44,462 nucleotides of DNA, taken from assembly GCA_035647615.1 (NCBI GenBank), contig DASRND010000018.1, positions 1 to 44,462 on the forward strand, read 5' to 3'. A program made the translations under genes and the position numbers. Positions 32,186-40,149 of the stretch are shown here, one piece after another (within the stretch, counting starts at the first letter, position 1; the number at the start of each line of letters is the position of its first letter). The stretch comes from Bacteroidales bacterium (GTDB lineage: Bacteria > Bacteroidota > Bacteroidia > Bacteroidales > 4484-276). Below the pieces are notes generated by a model that saw nothing but the letters and a program-made list of their open reading frames with translations, did no database searches and was not told the DNA's origin.

Positions 32186-33379
32186 TTATTGTGTTATGAT
32201 TTTAAATCCGAGGTTTACCTCGATGTATTTTGCATACCCAAAGGGCTTTACGCGCAGACTTACTACTATCTTGCCCGTAGCAAGTACGTTCAGGGTAGGG
32301 TCAACCAGGCACACCACTCCGGTGTCGTTTTGGTCGGCGGGGTCGTTGCCCAGCTCACCATTCACCGTCATGGCATTGATGATGGCATTCTCCACCTTGT
32401 TCTCGATGCTTTTGGCATACGACACACTAACCTGCCCCTGGTCGTTTACGCTCACCTCGTCGAGCAGCTCGGTAGTCATAGTTTCGTAAGCCAGGCGGTA
32501 AGCCTTATCGATAACCCGGCGCACGGCTATACCGTTGTAGTCGTCGGTAGGTAAAGTGGCAAGTGGGTCGTCGGTAATGAAGTACCCGGCACGGCCTACG
32601 TGCTGCCGCAGGGTGATGTAGCCTTTGTCGTGCAGCATCTCAATGTCGGCATTCTCTACTTTCTTGTCGCCTATGTAAGCGTAACCTGCTGAATAAATTG
32701 CCCCATTTTTTACACGCCCGGCATTGCGTTGCACAGGCATCATTGCCAGCCTGCCGGCCAACAAGCCAATAGCGCAACCGGTGCCCGATTCGGTATCGCC
32801 GACAAATACGGCAGCAGCGTTATCGGTGCGTTCAGTAAGGTCGGTAAGTGAGGCGCCTGTATAGGCAAGGCCTGCTACAACCACAAACACCGGTGCCTTC
32901 ATGGTGTCGTCGGTATAGTTGCGCACCAGCATGGCTGCACTGAGTGCTGTAAACACATCAGCATCCATGCCGCCAGTGGTCACAGATTCGTAGCTGACAT
33001 CGGGTGTGCGGTGCACAAACAATCCACGCAAGCGGCCATTGGCTTCGTGCAGCAACGACTTTACGTTGTCGGCTATGGCGAGGTCGAGCATTTGTGTCAT
33101 CGTTACCGTATCGGCGTAAGCACGCAGCCATAGCTCCGTTCCGTCGCCGGCGGTTTCATAAAACTCACGCAGCACCTTGTGCAGACCCGGGTTATTCTCG
33201 AATGTAATTCCAAGCACATCCTGTACATCGTCTATGCTTCGCACCGTGTAGGTGGTTTTTAGCGCAAAGGTGTCGGGCACTGCCACACCTGTGGTCATCA
33301 GGCCATACACGCCATCGGGCGAGGGGATCACTCTTCCAAGAGCGCCATTTTGATAGTTAATTTTTATCTTCGGGAGCAT
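32186..33379 (-). CDS. Contractile tail sheath protein (DUF2586-like)
   Basis: 397 residues. It opens MLPKIKINYQNGALGRVIPS then DGVYGLMTTGVAVPDTFAL, and the C-terminal third contains NDQGQVSVSYAKSIENKVENAI and LRVKPFGYAKYIEVNLGF, the last strand that threads into the neighbouring subunit. It also carries YRLAYETMTTELLDEV. This is the sheath plan seen in Bacteroidota Mu-like phages (DUF2586). It overlaps the preceding 75-residue gene by 23 bases. Confidence 0.78.
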   Translation of the reverse strand: MLPKIKINYQNGALGRVIPSPDGVYGLMTTGVAVPDTFALKTTYTVRSIDDVQDVLGITFENNPGLHKVLREFYETAGDGTELWLRAYADTVTMTQMLDLAIADNVKSLLHEANGRLRGLFVHRTPDVSYESVTTGGMDADVFTALSAAMLVRNYTDDTMKAPVFVVVAGLAYTGASLTDLTERTDNAAAVFVGDTESGTGCAIGLLAGRLAMMPVQRNAGRVKNGAIYSAGYAYIGDKKVENADIEMLHDKGYITLRQHVGRAGYFITDDPLATLPTDDYNGIAVRRVIDKAYRLAYETMTTELLDEVSVNDQGQVSVSYAKSIENKVENAIINAMTVNGELGNDPADQNDTGVVCLVDPTLNVLATGKIVVSLRVKPFGYAKYIEVNLGFKIITQ

Positions 33380-33584
33380 CGTTTACCTCCTTACGGGTTA
33401 TGGTTTGTATCTCTGTTTGCTTAAGCGAATGTGCATGCAGCTCTGCATGATGCAACTTGCTGAATGCGGTACCATCGGCGGTGAAGTAGAAAGCGTCGCA
33501 CGTATGTGTTGCAAAGAGTTCTCTGGCTGCTTCGTTGATAAATTCAGGAGCTGCTTGCTTTGCTGGTTTTATTTTTTTGCTCAT
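33357..33584 (-). CDS. Small conserved phage protein before sheath
   Basis: 75 residues, no signal peptide. ARELFATHTCDAFYFTADGTAFSKLHHAELHAHSL is a pattern I have seen before sheath genes in Bacteroidota prophages; it probably belongs to head-tail joining or is a regulator of assembly. Its end overlaps the sheath start by 23 bases, so the two are linked in translation. Function unknown. Confidence 0.6.
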   Translation of the reverse strand: MSKKIKPAKQAAPEFINEAARELFATHTCDAFYFTADGTAFSKLHHAELHAHSLKQTEIQTITRKEVNDAPEDKN

Positions 33585-33586
33585 TG

Positions 33587-33856
33587 CTACTTCCTTTTAA
33601 AGATGATGAGTTTTAAAACTGCTGCACCCAGGTCGGCGGCTTCGTCGATCATTGCATTTGCATCTGCATCGAGATATGCCTTGGCAAGCTCTATTGCCTC
33701 ATCTGCAAGCTCTGGCTTCAATCTGTGCAACGAATCGTAGCCACGCCGAAGCGCAAGCTTTAGCACCGGACCGTCGAGCATTTCTACTATGCCGCGCGCA
33801 ACTATTTTTTCGTCCAGGTTAGCGGCTAAGTCGTCAAGAACATCGTATGGTTTCAT
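33587..33856 (-). CDS. Small phage protein, unknown
   Basis: 89 residues, almost fully helical and acidic (MKPYDVLDDLAANLDEKIVARG, then ELADEAIELAKAYLDADANAMIDEAADLG, ending LIIFKRK). It fits tightly between neighbours (2 bases before the next gene). I recognise no domain. Confidence 0.55.
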   Translation of the reverse strand: MKPYDVLDDLAANLDEKIVARGIVEMLDGPVLKLALRRGYDSLHRLKPELADEAIELAKAYLDADANAMIDEAADLGAAVLKLIIFKRK

Positions 33857-33879
33857 AATCTCTTTTTGTATTTCATTAA

Positions 33880-34191
33880 TTAGCTCCTCCTCTTTGGCTG
33901 GTATTCGATATGCATGTGATTGCTCTCGAGCACTACGTCGAAATCGACGCCCAGCCTTTTTTTGATTTCGCGATGCACACTATGAAGCACCTTGACTGTA
34001 AAGTAAAATGTGCGTGCGTCGAAAGCGCCGCCGGAATAGTGTAAAGAGGTAAAATCATGCCCGCCATCTACAACGCTTGTTATCACAAGCTCCTGTCCGT
34101 GAGTATCGTACACCCCATCTACTACCTGCATTGCAAATAACAATTCAGGCCGGATGCCTTGTATTATAACTGAGTTGTCCTTAAGGCGCAT
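33880..34191 (-). CDS. M15-type peptidase, probable endolysin
   Basis: 103 residues of the peptidase M15 (D-Ala-D-Ala carboxypeptidase/endopeptidase) fold. The zinc ligands are visible: His51 and Asp58 in TSLHYSGGAFDAR (H-x6-D) and His92 or His94 in ESNHMHIEY, with Glu89 as likely catalytic base. It would cut peptidoglycan cross-links at lysis. There is no signal peptide, so a holin or another export route is needed. It follows a predicted exported protein and a coiled-coil membrane protein, suggesting a lysis cassette. Confidence 0.78.
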   Translation of the reverse strand: MRLKDNSVIIQGIRPELLFAMQVVDGVYDTHGQELVITSVVDGGHDFTSLHYSGGAFDARTFYFTVKVLHSVHREIKKRLGVDFDVVLESNHMHIEYQPKRRS

Positions 34192-34193
34192 TT

Positions 34194-35282
34194 TTACCGG
34201 TATATTTTTGTATAGCCGTAATCTACAGCGGTGACTTTTAAATACGTAAAGTTAGGCGGAATCGTGAAGGTTTCGCATGGTCGCGGATCGTTGGTGTAGC
34301 GTGTTTCTACTATTTCAGACTTCCAGAACCCTGGTCTGTGTGTCCATACCTCTATTTTGAATTTTGGCAGCTCCTCGTCCCACCTTTTGTCCGTCCAGCA
34401 GGCTTTTATTTTGCCATTTTCTTTTGAAACATCAAAACAATATTTCATCAATAGGTTAAACTTACGCTTAGATAAATCAGTGACAACAACAGCAGGCTTT
34501 TTCAGCTTTATTTTGCAGTCGAAGATAACCTGATCTTCATTGCAGTTGTCAAAAGGAATTGTTTTAATCCGGATGATCACCTCCTCCTGATCACCAGTGC
34601 CGATTACATAATAAGGGATATAAGTATTCACCATCACTATTTTGCCGGTGCCTTTGATAATTTGTCTTGTAAACGACTTACAAAAAGATGGATTAAAAGC
34701 GCTAATTGATACCTTATCTGTAATTATGACCTCGCCGGCGTCAATAGTTGACTGTTTAAGTGCCGGGCATTGACTGTAATACCACGTAAAATAAGGCACT
34801 TCTTTTAAGTCTGAAATAGCGTTGCCAATTTGACTTTGATAGAAATAATAAATAGTTAACGCCCCTGCGGTTGCCTGTTTTACCTGTCGCTCGTCCTGCA
34901 TATTAGGTTTGCCGGTATATTGATAAATAGCAAGGGGGTTGAGTTCAAACATATCTCCATCTCGCCAAAGCCCTGCTTTGACGACAACACCAATTGGATT
35001 CCCGTTTGGGTGTTCCGGTTGATTGCTGTTAAGAGCAGAAATCACCATGCCGTTGTCCTTGTGAATTTCTGAAACCTCTTGTTTTCCTGTCATGTATTTT
35101 GTTTTCCCTTGCTCATAATAGGTAAACACCCAGTCACCGGTTTGTAAACCCTGTGTTTGTCTCAAAATTAGCCCGGTTACGTGCTCTACGCCTTGTGGAC
35201 GCATTGGAAGCTCCTGCGCTGTTAGCGCACAGGAGAAGAGTGCAATAAATGCAAATAAAATTAGCAATTTAAACTGTTTCAT
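34194..35282 (-). CDS. Exported phage-encoded protein, unknown
   Basis: 362 residues with a clear N-terminal signal (MKQFKLLILFAFIALFSCALTAQ). LFSC could be a lipobox, which would make it a lipoprotein, or the signal may be cut after LTA. The body has GDWVFTYYEQGKTKYMTGKQ and beta-rich segments with paired cysteines (CNEDQVIFDCKIKL, YCFDVSKENGKIKACW). A secreted protein within a late operon is unusual for a virion component. It overlaps the membrane coiled-coil gene by 14 bases and precedes the peptidase. An outer-membrane lysis role or a cell-surface conversion protein are both possible. Confidence 0.6.
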   Translation of the reverse strand: MKQFKLLILFAFIALFSCALTAQELPMRPQGVEHVTGLILRQTQGLQTGDWVFTYYEQGKTKYMTGKQEVSEIHKDNGMVISALNSNQPEHPNGNPIGVVVKAGLWRDGDMFELNPLAIYQYTGKPNMQDERQVKQATAGALTIYYFYQSQIGNAISDLKEVPYFTWYYSQCPALKQSTIDAGEVIITDKVSISAFNPSFCKSFTRQIIKGTGKIVMVNTYIPYYVIGTGDQEEVIIRIKTIPFDNCNEDQVIFDCKIKLKKPAVVVTDLSKRKFNLLMKYCFDVSKENGKIKACWTDKRWDEELPKFKIEVWTHRPGFWKSEIVETRYTNDPRPCETFTIPPNFTYLKVTAVDYGYTKIYR

Positions 35283-35616
35283 TGTCGTTTTCTGTTTTTG
35301 TTAATACTTCTATCTTCTTATTCAGTTTCTTGTTGTTGCATGTAAGCGTTGCGACTTTTTTGCGCAACTCGTCAACTTCTGCACGCAGCAGCCGGTTGTC
35401 GGCACTCACGCGGTCGATGTCGTTCTGCACGTCCATCAGCTTTTTGGCGTAGTTCTCTGCCAGCTCCTGCCAGATTTTAACCGCACGCTCTACGTTCTCA
35501 ATCTCGATAGTGCGCGTTTGTGCCATGCTTTTCCGCCTCCCGGCAATCCATCCTGCCAGTCCGGTTATAGCGCTAAACACTGCTGTTATTATCATTTCCT
35601 TCATCCGTTTCAGCAC
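35269..35616 (-). CDS. Membrane-anchored coiled-coil protein, spanin-like
   Basis: 115 residues: an N-terminal helix MIITAVFSAITGLAGWIAG, a basic stop RRKS, then a long coiled coil (VERAVKIWQELAENYAKKLM, VSADNRLLRAEVDELRKKV) to the end. One membrane anchor plus a long coil is the plan of an inner-membrane spanin (Rz), although the orientation is not certain. It sits next to the exported protein and the peptidase and overlaps the former by 14 bases, as lysis genes often do. Confidence 0.6.
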   Translation of the reverse strand: MLKRMKEMIITAVFSAITGLAGWIAGRRKSMAQTRTIEIENVERAVKIWQELAENYAKKLMDVQNDIDRVSADNRLLRAEVDELRKKVATLTCNNKKLNKKIEVLTKTENDNETV

Positions 35617-35637
35617 ATTTTTTTGTTGTTAATAAAC

Positions 35638-35687
35638 CCCCGCCCACCGGGGCGGGGATTTTGTCTCCACAGCCCTTGTGGCTGTGG
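35638..35687 (-). terminator. Two stacked hairpins after the capsid gene
   Basis: CCCCGCCC/GGGCGGGG (35638-35657, 4-base loop) and CCACAGCC/GGCTGTGG (35667-35687, 5-base loop) lie between the capsid stop and the spanin-like gene. The T-run on the minus strand is short, so they are more likely an attenuator or RNase barrier that raises capsid mRNA relative to downstream genes than a full stop. Confidence 0.65.
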
Positions 35688-35758
35688 GTCTTCTTATTCT
35701 CGGGCTACTCGCACGCTTTCAACTGCGCTTTCACCCTTTCAGTTATGGGTTTTTACGT

Positions 35759-36706
35759 TTATGCTGTTTGCACAATGGGGATCACCCCTTTGGCATCAGC
35801 CCATCGGGCACGGCCACCGGCACGCACCAGGGCGCTGTAGATGTCGCCGTAGTAGGTGGGGTCGTTCACGTTTTCAAACATCTTTATCTCACCAATGGCC
35901 GATTCTACCATGTCTTTTTGCCAGCATATTGCGGCATAGCCATGCGTGTTGGCCTCGGCAGTTGCGGGAGCTACTACCGTGGGGGTAGCTTTGGTCATCA
36001 GTGCCACGCTGCTGCGCTCCATTATGTTGAAACCATAAAGGCGTGTCAGCACACCGTCGGGCAGGTTGGCGCTCTTGAGCAGCTCCAGGTTAGCCACAGT
36101 GCTGCCGGCCATCTCGGCCATCAGCTCGTCATACATTATCGACGGCAACAAGCAGAAGCGGTTCTCTTTAGGCACGTTCAGTTTGTTCATCATCAGCCGG
36201 GCTGCGGCCAGATCGGCGGATGAGAATTTCTTCAACGCCTGACTGTTGGGCCCGTTGCCGGTGCCGGCAACGCCACTGGTGCTTATAAACTTACCACCCC
36301 CCCACGCTACTGCTGTGTTGGCAGAGGCGTTAACGTTTTTACTCAGCCAGTCGAATATCGTCCAGTCGCTGATAGCCTCGCGCAGTGAACGCACGTGGGC
36401 GCCCAGTACGCTTTCGATTTTATCGTAACTCAACTCCACCTTTTCCACGTCGGTAATATTTATCGGTGCGGTGGTGAACTCATCCAGCAGATAGATCACG
36501 TCAATGTCGGTGCGGGTAACTACCGTTGCTGGAAGTACTGAGCGGTTTTTGGTTACCACCGGATCCGTGCCGGCGTTGGGCATGTGTACTATTTTGCCGT
36601 TCACAATGTTGTCTTCGTCCACGCGATAGGCGTGTGCAAGGAACTCGCTGCTGCTGGCCAGTTGGTCGAGGATGTATTTCCTCCAGATTTCTTGATTCAG
36701 TCCCAT
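35759..36706 (-). CDS. Major capsid protein
   Basis: 315 residues. The N-terminal arm MGLNQEIWRKYILDQLASSSEF is followed by HK97-like features: VLPATVVTRTDIDVIYLLDEFTTAPINI, LREAISDWTIFDWLSKNV, AARLMMNKLNVPKENRFCLLP and MYDELMAEM, ending with ALVRAGGRARW. It lies just downstream of the protease/scaffold gene with 4 bases between, the standard Mu-type order. The arm is short, in line with a separate or fused scaffold. Confidence 0.85.
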   Translation of the reverse strand: MGLNQEIWRKYILDQLASSSEFLAHAYRVDEDNIVNGKIVHMPNAGTDPVVTKNRSVLPATVVTRTDIDVIYLLDEFTTAPINITDVEKVELSYDKIESVLGAHVRSLREAISDWTIFDWLSKNVNASANTAVAWGGGKFISTSGVAGTGNGPNSQALKKFSSADLAAARLMMNKLNVPKENRFCLLPSIMYDELMAEMAGSTVANLELLKSANLPDGVLTRLYGFNIMERSSVALMTKATPTVVAPATAEANTHGYAAICWQKDMVESAIGEIKMFENVNDPTYYGDIYSALVRAGGRARWADAKGVIPIVQTA

Positions 36707-36710
36707 TTCT

Positions 36711-37205
36711 TTAAAGTTTTATTTCGTTTCCATACTCGTTTTTGTACAGCGCCTTAAAGCGCTCCGGGTCGTTAGCTTTCATAGCAACAAGCTCTTTTGG
36801 CGCCTTGCGCTGGTAGTCGTTAAATGTCCAATCTTTGCGTTGATCATTGGAAGGTTCGCCAAACTCGTTCACCATGCGGCGCATGGCCGGTAGGCTCTCG
36901 ATGATGGTCTTGCCATTGTCGAAGTCTTTTTCCAAAATGGCTTTGTAGGTGTCTTTATGCTCCGCTTTGATGCGTCCGGTGCCTATGGCGCTGGTAAGCA
37001 TACTCTCGATAGCTACTGTGTGCGCCTCTTTTTCTTTGTTCTCGTAGTCGGCCACCTTAGCTTTCAGGGCTTTGTTTTCGGCTTCCAGGGCATCGGCACG
37101 GCTTTTTTCGGTATCGGCAGCATCCTGCATGCTTTCTACCACCTTCACAGCCTCGTCCTCGTTGGCTTCGTTTTTCAAACCCAGTTTTTGAAATAGGTTT
37201 TTCAT
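36711..37205 (-). CDS. Possible nested scaffold from internal start
   Basis: In-frame with the protease, an internal ATG at 37205 (residue 212) opens the scaffold part exactly where the protease domain ends (SKPN|MKNLFQKLG). It would give a 164-residue free scaffold. No ribosome-binding site is visible, but few genes here have one. Proposed by analogy with known nested scaffolds. Confidence 0.4.
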   Translation of the reverse strand: MKNLFQKLGLKNEANEDEAVKVVESMQDAADTEKSRADALEAENKALKAKVADYENKEKEAHTVAIESMLTSAIGTGRIKAEHKDTYKAILEKDFDNGKTIIESLPAMRRMVNEFGEPSNDQRKDWTFNDYQRKAPKELVAMKANDPERFKALYKNEYGNEIKL

Positions 37206-37838
37206 GTTCGGTTTACTTAGTAAATTATTGAATTGATTAAAAATTACGGCTGCTTTATTTTGCCCGTCAAGTTGCGCTGGCAGCTTTACCTTTACGCCGT
37301 CGAATATCTCTGTAATTATTCCGGCTTTTAATGCCTCATCAGCGGTGATCCAATGATCCTGCCCGTCCATGTACAGTGCTTTCACCTCATCAGGCTCAAT
37401 AGCCATGCCCTCGGCAAGTATATCTACAAGGATGTTTTCTACCTTTTCCATATCGGCAGCAGCGCGTGCCATATCTGTAGCATTGCCATAACCGCCTCCC
37501 GATGCCCGGTGAAGCATCAGCATTGCATAGCGGTTCATCTTTACCGGTTTGCCACAGAGTGCGATTATTGCGGCCATGCTCGCAGCTACTCCGTCGATGT
37601 AAATAGTGATGTTGGCTGCGCTGTTGCGGATGATGTTAAAAATGGCAATACCCTCGAACACCTCGCCCCCGTTGGAGTTGATGTGTACGTTAATGTTTTT
37701 GTAACGATTCTCGGCATCGGCAAAATCGTTGGCAAAGCCCCTGCTATTCACGTCCTCGCTGTACGAGCTTATTATGCCGTAAAGCAATATCTTGCAGGTG
37801 TCTGCCGAGGTAGCATGTATGTTATAGTATCTTGCCAT
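36711..37838 (-). CDS. ClpP-type prohead protease fused to scaffold
   Basis: 375 residues. Residues 1 to about 190 are a ClpP/S49-like serine protease: NVHINSNGGEVFEGIAIFN, the catalytic Ser87 in IDGVAASMAA and His110 in AMLMLHRASGGG. From about 212 the protein is a scaffold: KVVESMQDAADTEKSRADAL and a coiled coil NKALKAKVADYENKEKE, then a helical end. Met212 (ATG at 37205) begins MKNLFQKLGLKNEA and could start a separate scaffold, as Nu3 is nested in lambda C and Z in Mu I. The first gene of the minus-strand late operon. Confidence 0.85.
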   Translation of the reverse strand: MARYYNIHATSADTCKILLYGIISSYSEDVNSRGFANDFADAENRYKNINVHINSNGGEVFEGIAIFNIIRNSAANITIYIDGVAASMAAIIALCGKPVKMNRYAMLMLHRASGGGYGNATDMARAAADMEKVENILVDILAEGMAIEPDEVKALYMDGQDHWITADEALKAGIITEIFDGVKVKLPAQLDGQNKAAVIFNQFNNLLSKPNMKNLFQKLGLKNEANEDEAVKVVESMQDAADTEKSRADALEAENKALKAKVADYENKEKEAHTVAIESMLTSAIGTGRIKAEHKDTYKAILEKDFDNGKTIIESLPAMRRMVNEFGEPSNDQRKDWTFNDYQRKAPKELVAMKANDPERFKALYKNEYGNEIKL

Positions 37839-37841
37839 CGT

Positions 37842-37904
37842 TTAATTTCCTTCGCAAGCGGCTTCGCAACCTTCGCAATTGATTATCTTTTTGTTTACGT
37901 GCAT
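37842..37904 (-). CDS. 20-residue cysteine-rich micro-ORF
   Basis: MHVNKKIINCEGCEAACEGN, three cysteines in 20 residues, directly before the protease/scaffold gene and downstream of the minus late promoter. A leader peptide or a small zinc-binding regulator is possible; chance is also possible. Confidence 0.3.
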   Translation of the reverse strand: MHVNKKIINCEGCEAACEGN

Positions 37905-37963
37905 GTGTCAACCTTTTTTAATTATTGCGGCAAATCGTCTTATTTCGCCTCCATTTTCTGCTG

Positions 37964-37996
37964 CAAATATGATATACATTGAGCTTTAATTGCAAA
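37964..37996 (-). promoter_or_regulatory. Leftward late promoter
   Basis: On the minus strand TTTG (37996-37993), a 21-base spacer, then CATATTTG (37971-37964), one base off TAnnTTTG. It would drive the capsid-tail operon, with an untranslated leader of about 115 bases up to the protease start at 37838. Confidence 0.65.
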
Positions 37997-38010
37997 TCCT
38001 TAGTTTTCCA

Positions 38011-38052
38011 TTTAGTTAAATCCCGAAATGGTTTAGTTAAATCCCGAAATGA
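38011..38052. promoter_or_regulatory. Tandem 21-bp operator between divergent late promoters
   Basis: TTTAGTTAAATCCCGAAATG is repeated with a 21-bp period (38011-38031 and 38032-38052). Two turns of the helix put both copies on the same face. It lies midway between the -33 boxes of the two promoters, ending 11 bases before the rightward box and starting 14 after the leftward one, the usual place for an activator that controls both. Confidence 0.75.
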
Positions 38053-38063
38053 CAAACTAACTA

Positions 38064-38095
38064 TTTGTGCGCAAACCCGCGTGTGTCTATGTTTG
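38064..38095 (+). promoter_or_regulatory. Rightward late promoter
   Basis: TTTG (38064-38067), a 20-base spacer and TATGTTTG (38088-38095) match the Bacteroidota promoter fully. Transcription would start near 38101, so the small-terminase gene must start at the ATG at 38116; earlier GTG (38065) and ATG (38089) candidates lie within the promoter. Confidence 0.8.
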
Positions 38096-38115
38096 TGGAA
38101 AATTTAAAAAACAAA

Positions 38116-38595
38116 ATGGCACAATTTAGCAAGGCAGAACGCGAAAACAAAATCAGCTATGCCAAAAAGCTCTATGTAAAAGGCTTCGACTACCACACCA
38201 TCGCCGACATGCTTGGTGTGTCGGAGCTAACGGTAAGCCGGTGGTCGCAAGAGCGCGATTTTGAAACAGCACGGCGCGCATCGCTCATTAGCCTGGCCGA
38301 AATTCGCAACGCCATCCTGAACACTTACGACCAGATGTCGCGCGGCGAAAAACCCACCTTCTCGCCAGACCAGATCGTTAAGCTCACCTCTTCGCTCGAA
38401 AAACTCTCGCCGGTCAATAAATCCCTGGCCTGGGTGGCAGAGGGTTTCGACCAGTTGGCCGACAGCTACCTGGCCGAGGTGCAGCGCACCAAAAGCGAAA
38501 AGGGCAAGCAGCGGCTTTATGAGGAACTGAAAAGCGTGCGCCGACACATGGACAAGGTGATGGACAAAGTAAATAAGGAGGTGCTGGATGGATAG
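38116..38595 (+). CDS. Small terminase subunit (Mu gp27-like)
   Basis: 159 residues from the ATG at 38116 (MAQFSKAERENKISYAKKLY). An N-terminal helix-turn-helix is evident (VKGFDYHTIADMLGVSELTVSRWSQERDF), followed by a helical oligomerisation region (ISLAEIRNAILNTYDQMSRG, LADSYLAEVQRTKSEKGKQRLYEEL). It would recognise phage DNA for packaging. It overlaps the large subunit gene by 8 bases. Earlier starts are excluded by the promoter. Confidence 0.8.
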   Translation: MAQFSKAERENKISYAKKLYVKGFDYHTIADMLGVSELTVSRWSQERDFETARRASLISLAEIRNAILNTYDQMSRGEKPTFSPDQIVKLTSSLEKLSPVNKSLAWVAEGFDQLADSYLAEVQRTKSEKGKQRLYEELKSVRRHMDKVMDKVNKEVLDG

Positions 38596-40096
38596 CGTTA
38601 AAGAAATACGCAGCCGCTTCGCCGCCCGTTCGCAGGAAATTTACGAAAGTACCTGGCAAAACTTCCTGCAGGAATCAGAAGAGGACAAACAGAAACGCAT
38701 AGCCTTGCTTTTAAAAGACTATGCTGCTTTTGTTTCGTATTACTTCCCGGCATGGGCTACCTCGGGTAGTGGCAAATTTCATGTAGCTGCCGCAAACCGA
38801 ACCGCCCGCGAAGGCAAACTGATGGCTGTCTTTGAGTGGGCGCGAGGCCATGCCAAATCCACCCATTTTGATATTATGATACCCCTGTGGCTGAAAGCAA
38901 AAAAAATGCTGCATGTAATGGTACTGGTAGGCAAAAATGAAAAGAACGCCCAGACCCTGCTTAGCGACCTGCAAGCCGAATTGCAAAACAACCGCCGCTA
39001 CATTGCCGACTTTGGCGAACAACTGCTGTGGGGCAACTGGGAGGAGGGCCGCTTTGCTACCCAGGACGGCTGTGGCTTTTTTGCCCTGGGACGTGGCCAA
39101 AGCCCCAGGGGATTGCGCTACCGCCAGCACCGCCCCGATTACATCGTGCTTGACGATGTGGACGATGACGAGCTGTGCCGCAACCCCGACCGCGTGACAC
39201 AGATTACCGACTGGGCTTTAAAAGCCCTATACTTTGCCATGGACATGGGCAGGGGCAGATTTATCGTGGTAGGAAACCGCATAAGCCACAACAGCCTGGT
39301 GGCTCGACTGGCCGATATGCACGGGGTTTATCACGACCGTGTGAATGCACTCGACGATAAAGGCGATCCGGCGTGGCCCGAAAAATACAGCAAAGAGGAG
39401 ATACAAGCTGTGGCCGATAAGCTGGGCTACCGTGCCTCGCAGCAGGAACTCTTTAACAACCCTATTACCGAGGGTGCCGTGTTTAAGCGCGACTGGATCA
39501 TCTATGCGCCGGCTCCACGCATCAACACCTATAATACGATTGTCAGCTACTGCGACCCAAGCTTTAAAAACAGCCGCACCAGCGACTACAAAGCCATCAT
39601 CACCATAGGCAGAAAGGATAAGAACTACTACATCATCAACAGCTTTGTGCGCAAATGCAGTATAGGTGAAATGGTGCGCTACTGGCTCGACTTCCACCAG
39701 AACCTGCCACAAACAGCACTGGTGGGCTACTACATGGAGGCCAACTTTTTGCAGGATTTAATCCTCGACGAGTTTCAGAAAGAAGGCATTACCCGGGGCT
39801 GGCAGTTCCCTGTAAGAGCCGATGCACGCAAAAAACCAGATAAGTTTGCCCGCATCGAAGCCATCAGCCCCCTGTTTGAACGCAACCTGGTGCTCTTCGA
39901 TGAACGCCTTAAAACCTGCCCCGACACCGAGCGCCTTATCGACCAGCTCTTGAGCTTTGAAAAAGGAAGCCGCGCACACGACGACGGACCCGATGCCGTA
40001 GAAGGTGCCGTGTGGATTATAAACAACAAGCTCCGCGAATCAACGCCGCCGGTACACATCCGCCGTAATCCATTCACCAACCCAAAAAGATTTTAG
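38588..40096 (+). CDS. Large terminase subunit (Mu gp28-like)
   Basis: 502 residues. The ATPase has a Walker-A-like FEWARGHAKSTH (about 82-93) and a Walker B IVLDDVDDDE (about 183-192). The RNase H-like nuclease has an acidic residue in VSYCDPSF (about 322) and another in DDGPDAVEGAV (about 463). It packages DNA into the prohead. It overlaps the small subunit gene and is followed by a palindromic repeat, then the gp36-like gene. Confidence 0.9.
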   Translation: MDSVKEIRSRFAARSQEIYESTWQNFLQESEEDKQKRIALLLKDYAAFVSYYFPAWATSGSGKFHVAAANRTAREGKLMAVFEWARGHAKSTHFDIMIPLWLKAKKMLHVMVLVGKNEKNAQTLLSDLQAELQNNRRYIADFGEQLLWGNWEEGRFATQDGCGFFALGRGQSPRGLRYRQHRPDYIVLDDVDDDELCRNPDRVTQITDWALKALYFAMDMGRGRFIVVGNRISHNSLVARLADMHGVYHDRVNALDDKGDPAWPEKYSKEEIQAVADKLGYRASQQELFNNPITEGAVFKRDWIIYAPAPRINTYNTIVSYCDPSFKNSRTSDYKAIITIGRKDKNYYIINSFVRKCSIGEMVRYWLDFHQNLPQTALVGYYMEANFLQDLILDEFQKEGITRGWQFPVRADARKKPDKFARIEAISPLFERNLVLFDERLKTCPDTERLIDQLLSFEKGSRAHDDGPDAVEGAVWIINNKLRESTPPVHIRRNPFTNPKRF

Positions 40097-40100
40097 GAAT

Positions 40101-40125
40101 GTAAAGACGCACGGACGTGCGTTTC
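40101..40125. repeat. Palindromic repeat, copy A
   Basis: GTAAAGACGCACGG then ACGTGCGTTTC; arms ACGCACG and CGTGCGT. It lies between large terminase and the gp36-like gene. The GTG at 40117 inside it is an accidental start. Confidence 0.85.
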
Positions 40126-40149
40126 GTCAACATATACAAAACAGACCAC

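Noticed and set aside
38065-38115. Earlier starts for the small terminase (GTG 38065, ATG 38089)
   Set aside because: Both lie inside the -33 to -7 promoter region, upstream of the likely transcription start.
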